NCBI GenBank assembly: GCA_003508565.1 | Contig: DNUI01000014.1 | Coordinates: 1 to 12,386, forward strand | Direction of reading: 5' to 3' | Source: Syntrophaceae bacterium | GTDB taxonomy: Bacteria > Desulfobacterota > Syntrophia > Syntrophales > UBA2185 | Length of the DNA stretch: 12,386 nucleotides | Part shown: positions 7,220-12,386 of the stretch, piece after piece | How the letters are laid out: every line of letters starts with the position of its first letter | Numbering within the stretch: the stretch's first letter is position 1 | The notes under the pieces: generated by a model | Seen by the model: the letters and a program-made list of their open reading frames with translations, nothing else | Told to the model about the DNA's origin: nothing | Database searches by the model: none | Translations under genes and position numbers: made by a program

Positions 7220-8479
7220 TTATTTTCCCAGATGAGGGGCAACCACCTCTAAAAGGTTTTTAAAGATGATTACACCCTGCAGTACATTCATTTCATCCAC
7301 AACAGGTATAGCCATGATGCCATATTTGGCAAAATGCTCTGCAATTTCTTCTTTTTCTTCATCAAGAGATACGGAAACAACCCTGGTATCCATTAATTCG
7401 GAAAGAGACGTCTCCGGTGAGGCTACCAGAAGCTCCCGCAGACTTAGCATACCCAGGAGATGTTCATGTTCATCAACCACATAGAGGTAATAGACAAAAT
7501 CCATGTCCTCAGCTTCCTTGCGAATACGTTCCAAGGCTTCACCTGCGGAAACCTGCGGTGTGAAACACAAGAACGAAGTGGTCATGAGCCCTCCCGCTTT
7601 CTCCTCCGGATGAGACAGCAGTTCTTTTACCTCCTCGGCAATATCCTGCTCCATTTCCATAAGGATATAGTCCGCCTTGTCCTTCGGAAGATCTCCTAGC
7701 AGATCGGCTGCCTCGCTGAGAGACATTTCCTCTATAATATCGGATGCTTCTGATACTTTCATGTCTTCAATCAAGCTTACCTGGATCTTTGGGTCCGTTT
7801 CTTCAAGGGTCTCAGCTGCCGTCTCAATATCGAGTGCCTGAAACACGGCGGTTCTCTTGTGAATGTCCAGTTCCTCGATTATATCAGCGAGATCCGCGGG
7901 GTGGAGCTGGGCTAAACGATTTTGAGAAATCTTGAGACGCAGAAGATCAGGAGAAGAAAGGGGCTGGACAAACTTCCAGGAGATAAATTGATCGTGAGGG
8001 GTGTAATCAAAAAACCCGCGTGAAAAAGCATCCATGGTCTTTTCCAGGCCCACACGCCGCATTAAACCGCGAAAACCCACATCCACATGTACTAAGTGCA
8101 GATAACCACGCGCCTTGAGAAACTGCAGATCATTCACCCTGCGTACCTTTGCCCCGTCGGTATCGACAATCTGTTTGTCCAAAAGCGTATCCTTAAGCAA
8201 GAGTTCCCCCTCCTGAAGAACAGGCTCACGGAAATCCTCACTATATTGCGGATCCGCGACAAATTTATTTCCCCTCTCGGTAACCCGCTGCCACGGAAGA
8301 GAAAAAGGCTTTTTCTGAGCGCCTTTTAAAAGCATATGAGTGATGATTGGATAAGGTTCCGTCAGGCTGGCAATTACATCAATAATCTTTCCCAGTGACG
8401 TGCCATTATCATCAATAACGTTATCACCCAGGATCTGGCTTAAAAATAAAAAAACCTGTGGTTCTGAATTCACTACCAT
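7220..8479 (-). CDS. Soluble PRC-barrel/MgtE N-domain/CBS-pair protein, channel domain absent
   Basis: The 419-residue protein has two PRC-barrel-like repeats (about 9-80 with GDNVIDDNGTSLGKIIDV, and 95-170 with DKQIVDTDGAKVRRVNDL). They are followed by an MgtE N-terminal helical domain (about 185-290, with LHPADLADIIEEL at 192-204 and repeated acidic helices) and a CBS pair (about 295-416, opened by the hallmark HPEEKAGGLMTT at 290-301). It stops where MgtE would enter its five-helix channel, and no membrane span is seen. In MgtE the N-domain and CBS pair sense cytosolic Mg and gate the channel. Here the module is free and is followed directly by an NRAMP-like permease, so it may regulate that protein. 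Start ATG 8479 is fixed by GGAGGT 8 nt upstream on the minus strand. Confidence 0.88.
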   Translation of the reverse strand: MVVNSEPQVFLFLSQILGDNVIDDNGTSLGKIIDVIASLTEPYPIITHMLLKGAQKKPFSLPWQRVTERGNKFVADPQYSEDFREPVLQEGELLLKDTLLDKQIVDTDGAKVRRVNDLQFLKARGYLHLVHVDVGFRGLMRRVGLEKTMDAFSRGFFDYTPHDQFISWKFVQPLSSPDLLRLKISQNRLAQLHPADLADIIEELDIHKRTAVFQALDIETAAETLEETDPKIQVSLIEDMKVSEASDIIEEMSLSEAADLLGDLPKDKADYILMEMEQDIAEEVKELLSHPEEKAGGLMTTSFLCFTPQVSAGEALERIRKEAEDMDFVYYLYVVDEHEHLLGMLSLRELLVASPETSLSELMDTRVVSVSLDEEKEEIAEHFAKYGIMAIPVVDEMNVLQGVIIFKNLLEVVAPHLGK

Positions 8480-8526
8480 GTGTAAGTACCTCCAGGCGGA
8501 TTGTCTATAACATTATTAAAAGTATT

Positions 8527-8540
8527 AAAAAAGCTTTTTT
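8527..8540. other. 14-bp A/T palindrome in the divergent intergenic region
   Basis: Six A, GC, six T form a perfect palindrome about 50 bp upstream of the minus-strand gene and 60 bp upstream of the pyrR leader motif. It may be part of the divergent promoter region, but no operator is recognised. The rest of 8480-8590 is A/T-rich. A TTGATA at 8549-8554 is a possible -35 box for the pyr leader, but no good -10 box follows at standard spacing. Confidence 0.3.
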
Positions 8541-8613
8541 TATCCCTGTTGATATGATATGAAACGTCAATGTTACATATTCACGGGTGTTGCGATAAAA
8601 AGCCTTTTAATTT

Positions 8614-8627
8614 AATCCTGCGAGATT
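8614..8627 (+). promoter_or_regulatory. PyrR RNA-binding loop
   Basis: AATCCTGCGAGATT matches the known PyrR loop consensus ARUCCNGNGAGGYU at every position except one G-to-A. That change is matched by the AATC/GATT pairing of the stem, so the structure is kept. It sits 106 nt upstream of the pyrR start codon, on the coding strand. Confidence 0.82.
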
Positions 8628-8668
8628 GAAAAGGGATATGAAATTCAAACTATTTTCAGTGTTATTGT

Positions 8669-8700
8669 AAGCCTTCCCATTCCATGGGAAGGCTTTTTTT
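8669..8700 (+). terminator. Intrinsic terminator in the pyrR leader
   Basis: AAGCCTTCCCAT (8669-8680) pairs perfectly with ATGGGAAGGCTT (8684-8695), a 12-bp GC-containing stem with a 3-nt loop, followed by an unbroken T run to 8700. No + strand gene ends upstream of it, so its position makes sense only as a leader attenuator for pyrR. AAGCCTT also occurs at 8600-8606, at the base of the PyrR hairpin. Confidence 0.93.
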
Positions 8701-8732
8701 ATGAGTACGAATATTCAGAGGTGGAAAAGCCA

Positions 8733-9275
8733 ATGGAACAGAAGAAAGTGGTAATGGATAGAGACGGCATTGACCGGTCTCTTACCAGAATTGCGTATGA
8801 AATACTCGAAAAAAATAAAGGCACGGAAGAATTATGTCTCGTCGGTATCAGGACAGGTGGCGTTTTTCTTGCTGAGAGGCTAAAACAAAAGATAAGCAGG
8901 CTGGAAGGGATTGATATTCCTTTAGGCATTCTAGACATCACTCTTTATCGTGATGATCTGCGTATCTCTGACAGGAAACCGGTCTTAGCAAAAACGGATA
9001 TACCGTTTTCTCTGGATAATAAAAAAGTAGTGTTAGTCGATGATGTGCTCTTTACCGGCAGAACCATACGTGCTGCCATGGATGCCCTCATTGATTTCGG
9101 CAGGCCAAAGCTTATCCAGCTTGCAGTGCTTATCGACAGAGGACATCGCGAGCTTCCCATTCGTGCGGATTTTGTAGGGAAGAACTTGCCATCTTCCCTA
9201 TGGGAATCCGTTGTCGTAAAACTCACGGAAAAAAACGGAATAGACGAAGTCGTCATTCAAGCGGACGTTCAGTAA
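8733..9275 (+). CDS. pyrR: PyrR: pyr operon RNA-binding attenuation protein and uracil phosphoribosyltransferase
   Basis: PyrR binds UMP or UTP and the pyr leader RNA to promote termination; many members also make UMP from uracil and PRPP. The 180-residue protein matches the family throughout: an N-terminal MEQKKVVMDRDGIDRSLTRI-like start, LVGIRTGGVFLAERL, DITLYRDD, the PRPP loop VVLVDDVLFTGRT at about 99-111, and DRGHRELPIRADFVGKN at 135-151. ATG 8733 is preferred over GTG 8721 because GAGGTGG (8717-8723) lies 9 nt before it and because known PyrR proteins start at this point. The leader carries a PyrR loop and terminator, so the protein probably controls its own operon. pyrB follows after 55 nt. 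Confidence 0.96.
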   Translation: MEQKKVVMDRDGIDRSLTRIAYEILEKNKGTEELCLVGIRTGGVFLAERLKQKISRLEGIDIPLGILDITLYRDDLRISDRKPVLAKTDIPFSLDNKKVVLVDDVLFTGRTIRAAMDALIDFGRPKLIQLAVLIDRGHRELPIRADFVGKNLPSSLWESVVVKLTEKNGIDEVVIQADVQ

Positions 9276-9289
9276 ATAGAATATTCTAT
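9276..9289. other. 14-bp perfect palindrome after pyrR
   Basis: ATAGAATATTCTAT lies directly after the pyrR stop codon. It is A/T-rich, with no T run, and could be a small hairpin or a chance palindrome. The rest of the pyrR-pyrB gap holds only the pyrB ribosome site; no second PyrR loop is seen there. Confidence 0.35.
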
Positions 9290-9330
9290 AAGTACAAAAC
9301 TATATCCGGAAACTGATTTGAGGTTTACTT

Positions 9331-10254
9331 ATGAAGTTAACGAGGAAAGATATTCTTGGGATAAAAGACCTATCCGTTGACGAGATCGACCTTATTTTAG
9401 ATACGGCAGAATCTTTCATTGAAGTTTCCACAAGGGAAATCAAGAAGGTCCCCACCCTGCGAGGGAAAACAATCGTAAATTTGTTTTTCGAAGCCAGTAC
9501 AAGGACCAGGACTTCTTTTGAGATCGCCGGGAAAAGGCTTAGCGCCGACACCATTAATATTTCTGCATCCACGAGCAGTGTAGTAAAAGGAGAAACTCTC
9601 ATAGACACTGCGCGAAATTTAGAAGCCATGAACCCGGATGCCATTGTAATTCGACACAGTGCCGCCGGAGCTCCCCACATGCTCGCAAAAATGGTGAAAC
9701 AGTCCATAATCAATGCCGGTGACGGAGCACACGAACACCCAACCCAGGCATTACTGGACATGATGACCATCAAGGAAAAAAAGGGCAAGATTTCAGGTCT
9801 CAAGGTGGCAATTATCGGTGACATCGCACACAGCCGTGTTGCACGCTCCAATATTTACGGTCTTATGAAAATGGGGGCACATGTTATCGTAGCAGGGCCG
9901 GCGATGATGATGCCACGAAACATCGAGCAAATGGGCGTGACTGTTCACAACAGTCTGGAAAAAGCGATCATGGACGTAGATATTATTATGATGCTGAGAA
10001 TTCAGATAGAAAGACAGCAGCAGAAAATATTCCCCTCTCTCCGAGAATATTCCAATTATTTCTGTCTGAATAAACAAAACATCACCCTGGCGAAGGATGA
10101 TGTCCTGGTTATGCATCCGGGACCAATCAACAGGGGTATTGAAATCTCTTCTGATATCGCCGATGGGCCTTATTCTGTCATACTTGACCAGGTGACAAAC
10201 GGCGTCGCCGTACGAATGGCATTGTTGTATCTGTTGATCGGAGGTAAATCATGA
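9331..10254 (+). CDS. pyrB: Aspartate carbamoyltransferase catalytic subunit
   Basis: PyrB condenses carbamoyl phosphate and aspartate, the committed step of pyrimidine synthesis. The 307-residue protein has all key motifs: FFEASTRTRTSFE at 52-64 (carbamoyl phosphate site), VVKGETLIDT at 84-93, HEHPTQALLD at 134-143, GDIAHSRVARSN at 163-174, MLRIQIER at 221-228 and MHPGPINRGIEI at 261-272. Length is normal. TGAGG (9319-9323) lies 7 nt before ATG 9331. No pyrI regulatory-chain gene is present, so the enzyme probably resembles the unregulated trimeric type or depends on a partner elsewhere. Its stop codon overlaps the first bases of a repeat element, and its last bases recur beyond that element. 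Confidence 0.97.
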   Translation: MKLTRKDILGIKDLSVDEIDLILDTAESFIEVSTREIKKVPTLRGKTIVNLFFEASTRTRTSFEIAGKRLSADTINISASTSSVVKGETLIDTARNLEAMNPDAIVIRHSAAGAPHMLAKMVKQSIINAGDGAHEHPTQALLDMMTIKEKKGKISGLKVAIIGDIAHSRVARSNIYGLMKMGAHVIVAGPAMMMPRNIEQMGVTVHNSLEKAIMDVDIIMMLRIQIERQQQKIFPSLREYSNYFCLNKQNITLAKDDVLVMHPGPINRGIEISSDIADGPYSVILDQVTNGVAVRMALLYLLIGGKS

Positions 10255-10427
10255 CGGCATCGTCAAAAGTCCATATGCTACGTTGCGCTTCACCCCTCGT
10301 CATTACGGCGTACATCCCAGTACGCCTCATTCCTCGGATTTCGCGCGCCTTGCCTCTGAAGCTTTTTACTTCGCCGTCTAATGCAATTAATTCTCGATTG
10401 ATTATGAGGTATAAATCATGAGGGCAT
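10234..10427 (+). repeat. Imperfect direct repeat of the pyrB 3' end flanking the MITE-like element
   Basis: Copy 1 (10234-10260) is the true pyrB end: TTGATCG, GAGGT, AAATCATGA, then CGGCAT. Copy 2 (10398-10427) reads TTGATTAT, GAGGTAT, AAATCATGA, then GGGCAT. The copies differ by a few substitutions and two small indels. Both end a reading frame with Lys-Ser-stop overlapping an ATG as ATGA. This could be a long, aged target duplication around the inserted element, or a small tandem duplication. Confidence 0.5.
10253..10378. mobile_element. 126-bp non-coding element with terminal inverted repeats (MITE-like)
   Basis: The ends are inverted copies of each other: GACGGCATCGTCAAAAG at 10253-10269 against the reverse complement of 10362-10378, GACGGCGAAGTAAAAAG. 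By hand, 13 of 17 bases match. Inside is a perfect 7-bp stem, GGCGTAC/GTACGCC (10307-10313 and 10320-10326), with a 6-nt loop. No transposase is encoded. From memory, similar intergenic repeats containing this GTACGCC hairpin are scattered in deltaproteobacterial genomes; this was not searched. It lies directly behind pyrB and creates an open frame of 56 codons (10251-10421) after a good GGAGGT site, but that frame simply reads through the repeat. It probably arrived by insertion between pyrB and pyrC. Confidence 0.6.
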
Positions 10428-10436
10428 GGTCTGCAC

Positions 10437-10596
10437 AGGATTCAAGAGGCCAAGGAGTCGAGGATTCGAGTGATATGTAAAGAGGTGACAAGGATTGAAA
10501 GATTTGGCCGTAATCATACTACATGTGTTTGGATATTTATTGATAAAATCATTGGGAAATATACTCTGGAATCCTTGAACCCTCGAACCCTTTTTT
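10437..10596. repeat. Intergenic hairpin element with 8-nt unit arms (copy C)
   Basis: Left arm octamers are AGGATTCA, AGAGGCCA, AGGAGTCG, AGGATTCG and AGTGATAT at 10437-10476. Right arm octamers are TATACTCT, GGAATCCT, TGAACCCT and CGAACCCT, then TTTTT, at 10560-10596. The reverse complement of the right arm repeats the AGGRTTC unit, so the arms can pair imperfectly. Arms are near-identical to the element at 457-588 while the 80-nt centre is unrelated. It lies in the 394-nt gap between pyrB and pyrC, downstream of the MITE-like element. The right arm ends in a T run on the coding strand, so it could reduce transcription into pyrC. Confidence 0.75.
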
Positions 10597-10623
10597 ACAG
10601 CGAAATGGGGGAGAGCAAAATTT

Positions 10624-10683
10624 ATGTTACTGTATAAGGATATACACTATGAAATTATTGCTTACAGGCGGAAGAATTATTGA
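10624..10683 (+). CDS. Possible 19-codon upstream ORF overlapping the pyrC start
   Basis: ATG 10624 follows a strong GGGGGAG site (10607-10613) with a 10-nt gap. The frame encodes MLLYKDIHYEIIAYRRKNY and ends 35 nt inside pyrC, in another frame. The ribosome site is better than that of pyrC itself (AAGGA at 10636-10640). Such overlap could couple or restrain pyrC translation. No homologue is recognised, and it may be chance. Confidence 0.25.
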   Translation: MLLYKDIHYEIIAYRRKNY

Positions 10684-11956
10684 TCCATCTCAGAATCTGG
10701 ATGCAGAAATGGATCTCCTGATAGAAAATGGTAAGATCGCCACCATCGGTAAAAACATACGCACACCGGATACTGCTTCCCGGAGGGCATCCACGGGAGA
10801 AATCACTGTCATCGACCTCAGAGGAATGTTTGTGGTGCCGGGATTAATCGATATGCATACCCATTTGCGCGAACCGGGGTTTGAATACAGGGAAACCATA
10901 CAGACGGGTGGCGTTGCCGCCACGGCCGGTGGCTTTACCTCCGTTGCCTGTATGCCCAATACCAAGCCCGTCAATGACACCCGCTCGGTAACGGAGTATA
11001 TAAAGAGAAAGGCGGCAACATGCAATCTCGTGAATGTATATCCCATAGCAGCAATCAGTGTGGGATCGGAAGGATCAACTATGACGGAATTTAGAGATTT
11101 GCAGGATGCCGGCGCTGTAGCATTCTCAGATGACGGAAAACCTGTCACAGACAGCGCCTTGATGAGAAGGGCCCTTGAATACGCATCTTCCCTTGATATG
11201 CCGATCATCTCACACTGTGAAGACCTCCAATTGTCGGCCGGGGGATCTATGAACGAAGGTTTTGTGTCCACCGAACTCGGTCTTCAGGGAATCCCCACCA
11301 TCGCGGAAGAGACGATCGTTGCGAGGGATATCATTATCGCCGATTATACCAAGACCATTCTTCATATCGCCCATGTCAGCACCGCGGGAGCTGTCAGGAT
11401 AATCAGAGATGCAAAGGAGAGGGGCGTCAGGGTAACAGCAGAAACTGCCCCCCATTACTATACTCTTACCGATGAAACCCTGAGAGAATTTGACACATCT
11501 ACGAAAGTCAACCCCCCTTTGAGGACAGTAGAAGATATTAATGCCCTCAAAGAAGGTCTCAGAGATGGAACTATTGATGTAATCGCCAGCGACCACGCCC
11601 CTCACGCTTCCACAGATAAAGAGGTAGAATTTGAATACGCTGCTTCTGGAATCACAGGGTTGGAAACATCCCTTGCTCTTAGTATGAAACTCGTTGATGA
11701 CGGTACTCTCACAATGAGGGATTTAATCCTCAAGATGAGCATAAATCCGGCTGCTATACTTAAAATCCCCAAAGGAAATCTGAAAATAGGTTCTGACGCC
11801 GATATTACCGTCATTGACCCTGGCAAAAAATGGACTGTCAATCGTGACAGTATGCGTTCAAAAGGGAAAAACACGCCCTTCCACGGATGGTGCCTCAAGG
11901 GGAAAGCTATACTTACAGTTGTAGGCGGGGAAATAAAATACCGAGAGTCCCTATGA
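10649..11956 (+). CDS. pyrC: Dihydroorotase, type I
   Basis: PyrC closes carbamoyl aspartate to dihydroorotate, the third step of pyrimidine synthesis. The 435-residue length and motifs fit the class I amidohydrolase form found with separate pyrB. The metal-binding DMHTHLREPG lies at 68-77, MPNTKPV at 102-108, FSDDGKPV at 159-166 with the metal-site Asp, SHCED at 188-192, HIAHVST at 239-245 and ASDHAPH at 313-319 with the catalytic Asp 315. AAGGA (10636-10640) lies 8 nt before ATG 10649. The stop overlaps the recO start as ATGA. The large gap from pyrB holds two repeat elements, so pyrC may be less tightly coupled to the pyrR leader than pyrB is. Confidence 0.97.
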   Translation: MKLLLTGGRIIDPSQNLDAEMDLLIENGKIATIGKNIRTPDTASRRASTGEITVIDLRGMFVVPGLIDMHTHLREPGFEYRETIQTGGVAATAGGFTSVACMPNTKPVNDTRSVTEYIKRKAATCNLVNVYPIAAISVGSEGSTMTEFRDLQDAGAVAFSDDGKPVTDSALMRRALEYASSLDMPIISHCEDLQLSAGGSMNEGFVSTELGLQGIPTIAEETIVARDIIIADYTKTILHIAHVSTAGAVRIIRDAKERGVRVTAETAPHYYTLTDETLREFDTSTKVNPPLRTVEDINALKEGLRDGTIDVIASDHAPHASTDKEVEFEYAASGITGLETSLALSMKLVDDGTLTMRDLILKMSINPAAILKIPKGNLKIGSDADITVIDPGKKWTVNRDSMRSKGKNTPFHGWCLKGKAILTVVGGEIKYRESL

Positions 11957-12386
11957 ACACACGGGTCGTACACAAGAGTCCGGCAATTGTTTTATATGCC
12001 CTCGACTACGGAGAATCAGACAGGATAATAACATTTTACACCAGTGAGTACGGTAAGCTCAAGGGAATAGCCAAGGGCGCCCGGCGAAGCAGAAAGAGAT
12101 TTCCCAATGCCCTCGAACCTTTTTCTTACGGTAACATCATTTTTTCAAAAAAAGGGAGTGGGACACTATCTCTCATTGAGGGTTGTGATGTCATAAAACA
12201 CCATGCACATATCAGGGAAGAGCTCGAAAATACTCTTGTTTCCTCATATCTCATTGAACTGATCGACAAATTTACACCGGAAAGAAAGAAAAACAGTGAG
12301 TTATTTCATTTACTGCTGAGTTTTCTCGGTTTAATTGATACAGGAAATTCTTCGGACGCATTGGTCCGATTTTTTGAAATACGACT
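11953..12386 (+). CDS. recO: DNA repair protein RecO, N-terminal part
   Basis: RecO helps RecR load RecA onto single-stranded DNA in the RecF repair pathway. The gene starts at ATG 11953, overlapping the pyrC stop by ATGA, and 144 complete codons are seen before the window ends. The N-terminal OB-fold is clear: AIVLYALDYGESDRIITFYT at 11-30, GKLKGIAKGARRSRKRF at 34-50, then ALEPFSYGNIIF at 53-64. A helical region follows (ENTLVSSYLIELIDKFTPE at 92-110). The C-terminal zinc-binding part, if present, lies outside the window. Its overlap with a pyrimidine gene suggests co-transcription but no shared function. Confidence 0.93.
   Translation, partial: MNTRVVHKSPAIVLYALDYGESDRIITFYTSEYGKLKGIAKGARRSRKRFPNALEPFSYGNIIFSKKGSGTLSLIEGCDVIKHHAHIREELENTLVSSYLIELIDKFTPERKKNSELFHLLLSFLGLIDTGNSSDALVRFFEIR

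Larger units (their letters stand above)
8597..8700 (+). promoter_or_regulatory. PyrR-type transcription attenuator leader of the pyr operon
   Basis: Three elements occur in the order expected for PyrR attenuation. First is a PyrR-binding hairpin (8603-8634): CCTTTT pairs with AAAAGG at the base and AATC with GATT around the loop. Second is a linker that can form an alternative antiterminator. Third is a strong intrinsic terminator (8669-8700) just before pyrR. A possible antiterminator pairs AAGG 8631-8634 with CCTT 8672-8675 and TGAAA 8639-8643 with TTTCA 8654-8658, which would exclude both other hairpins; this pairing is weak and tentative. By the known Bacillus mechanism, UMP-bound PyrR would hold the first hairpin and let the terminator form, lowering pyr expression when pyrimidines are plentiful. 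Confidence 0.78.

Noticed and set aside
8480..8600. Possible Mg-sensing riboswitch upstream of the MgtE-N/CBS gene
   Set aside because: No M-box-like conserved structure could be recognised on the minus strand; the region is short, A/T-rich and shared with the pyr leader.
9290..9330. Second PyrR loop between pyrR and pyrB (an ATCCGGAAAC tract)
   Set aside because: It lacks the NGNGAGG half of the consensus and no terminator follows.
10251..10421. 56-codon open frame after a strong GGAGGT, overlapping the pyrB stop as ATGA
   Set aside because: Its ribosome site is well placed, but the frame lies almost wholly in the inverted-repeat element, resembles no known protein and ends in the duplicated pyrB tail. 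It is more likely a by-product of insertion.
10418..10480. 20-codon open frame starting in the second copy of the pyrB tail
   Set aside because: It runs straight into the octamer repeat arm and has no protein-like composition.

Overview
The window looks like chromosomal DNA of a Gram-negative bacterium, most likely a deltaproteobacterium of the Syntrophia/Syntrophobacteria type. This is inferred from three things: the gene order queA-tgt-yajC-secD-secF-lepB, the protein sequences, and the repeat-filled intergenic gaps. All coding genes look intact and native. No tRNA, rRNA, CRISPR array or transposase gene was seen.

Region 1 (1-5823, + strand) is a tRNA-modification and protein-export operon. 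It holds the end of queA and all of tgt (queuosine in tRNA), then yajC, secD and secF (Sec accessory complex), a small DUF456-type membrane protein, and lepB (signal peptidase I). Coding is tight except for a repeat hairpin between queA and tgt and a small hairpin between secD and secF.

Region 2 (5908-8479, - strand) is a two-gene ion-transport cassette. The first gene encodes a soluble protein made of PRC-barrel-like repeats, an MgtE N-domain and a CBS pair. It is followed by an NRAMP-superfamily permease whose metal-site motifs differ from those of Mn/Fe transporters. The MgtE channel domain is absent, so the sensor module may work on the NRAMP-like permease instead.

Region 3 (about 8540-12386, + strand) is a pyrimidine operon: pyrR, pyrB, pyrC, then recO, which is cut by the window end. 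The leader upstream of pyrR contains a near-consensus PyrR RNA-binding loop followed by a strong intrinsic terminator, so the operon is probably controlled by PyrR attenuation.

The least explained DNA lies in the gaps. Two homologous hairpin elements built from 8-nt units lie at 457-588 and 10437-10596. A related-looking element with 7-nt periodicity exactly fills the gap between two convergent stop codons (5824-5907). A 126-bp element with terminal inverted repeats lies between pyrB and pyrC, with a diverged copy of the pyrB 3' end beyond its far side.
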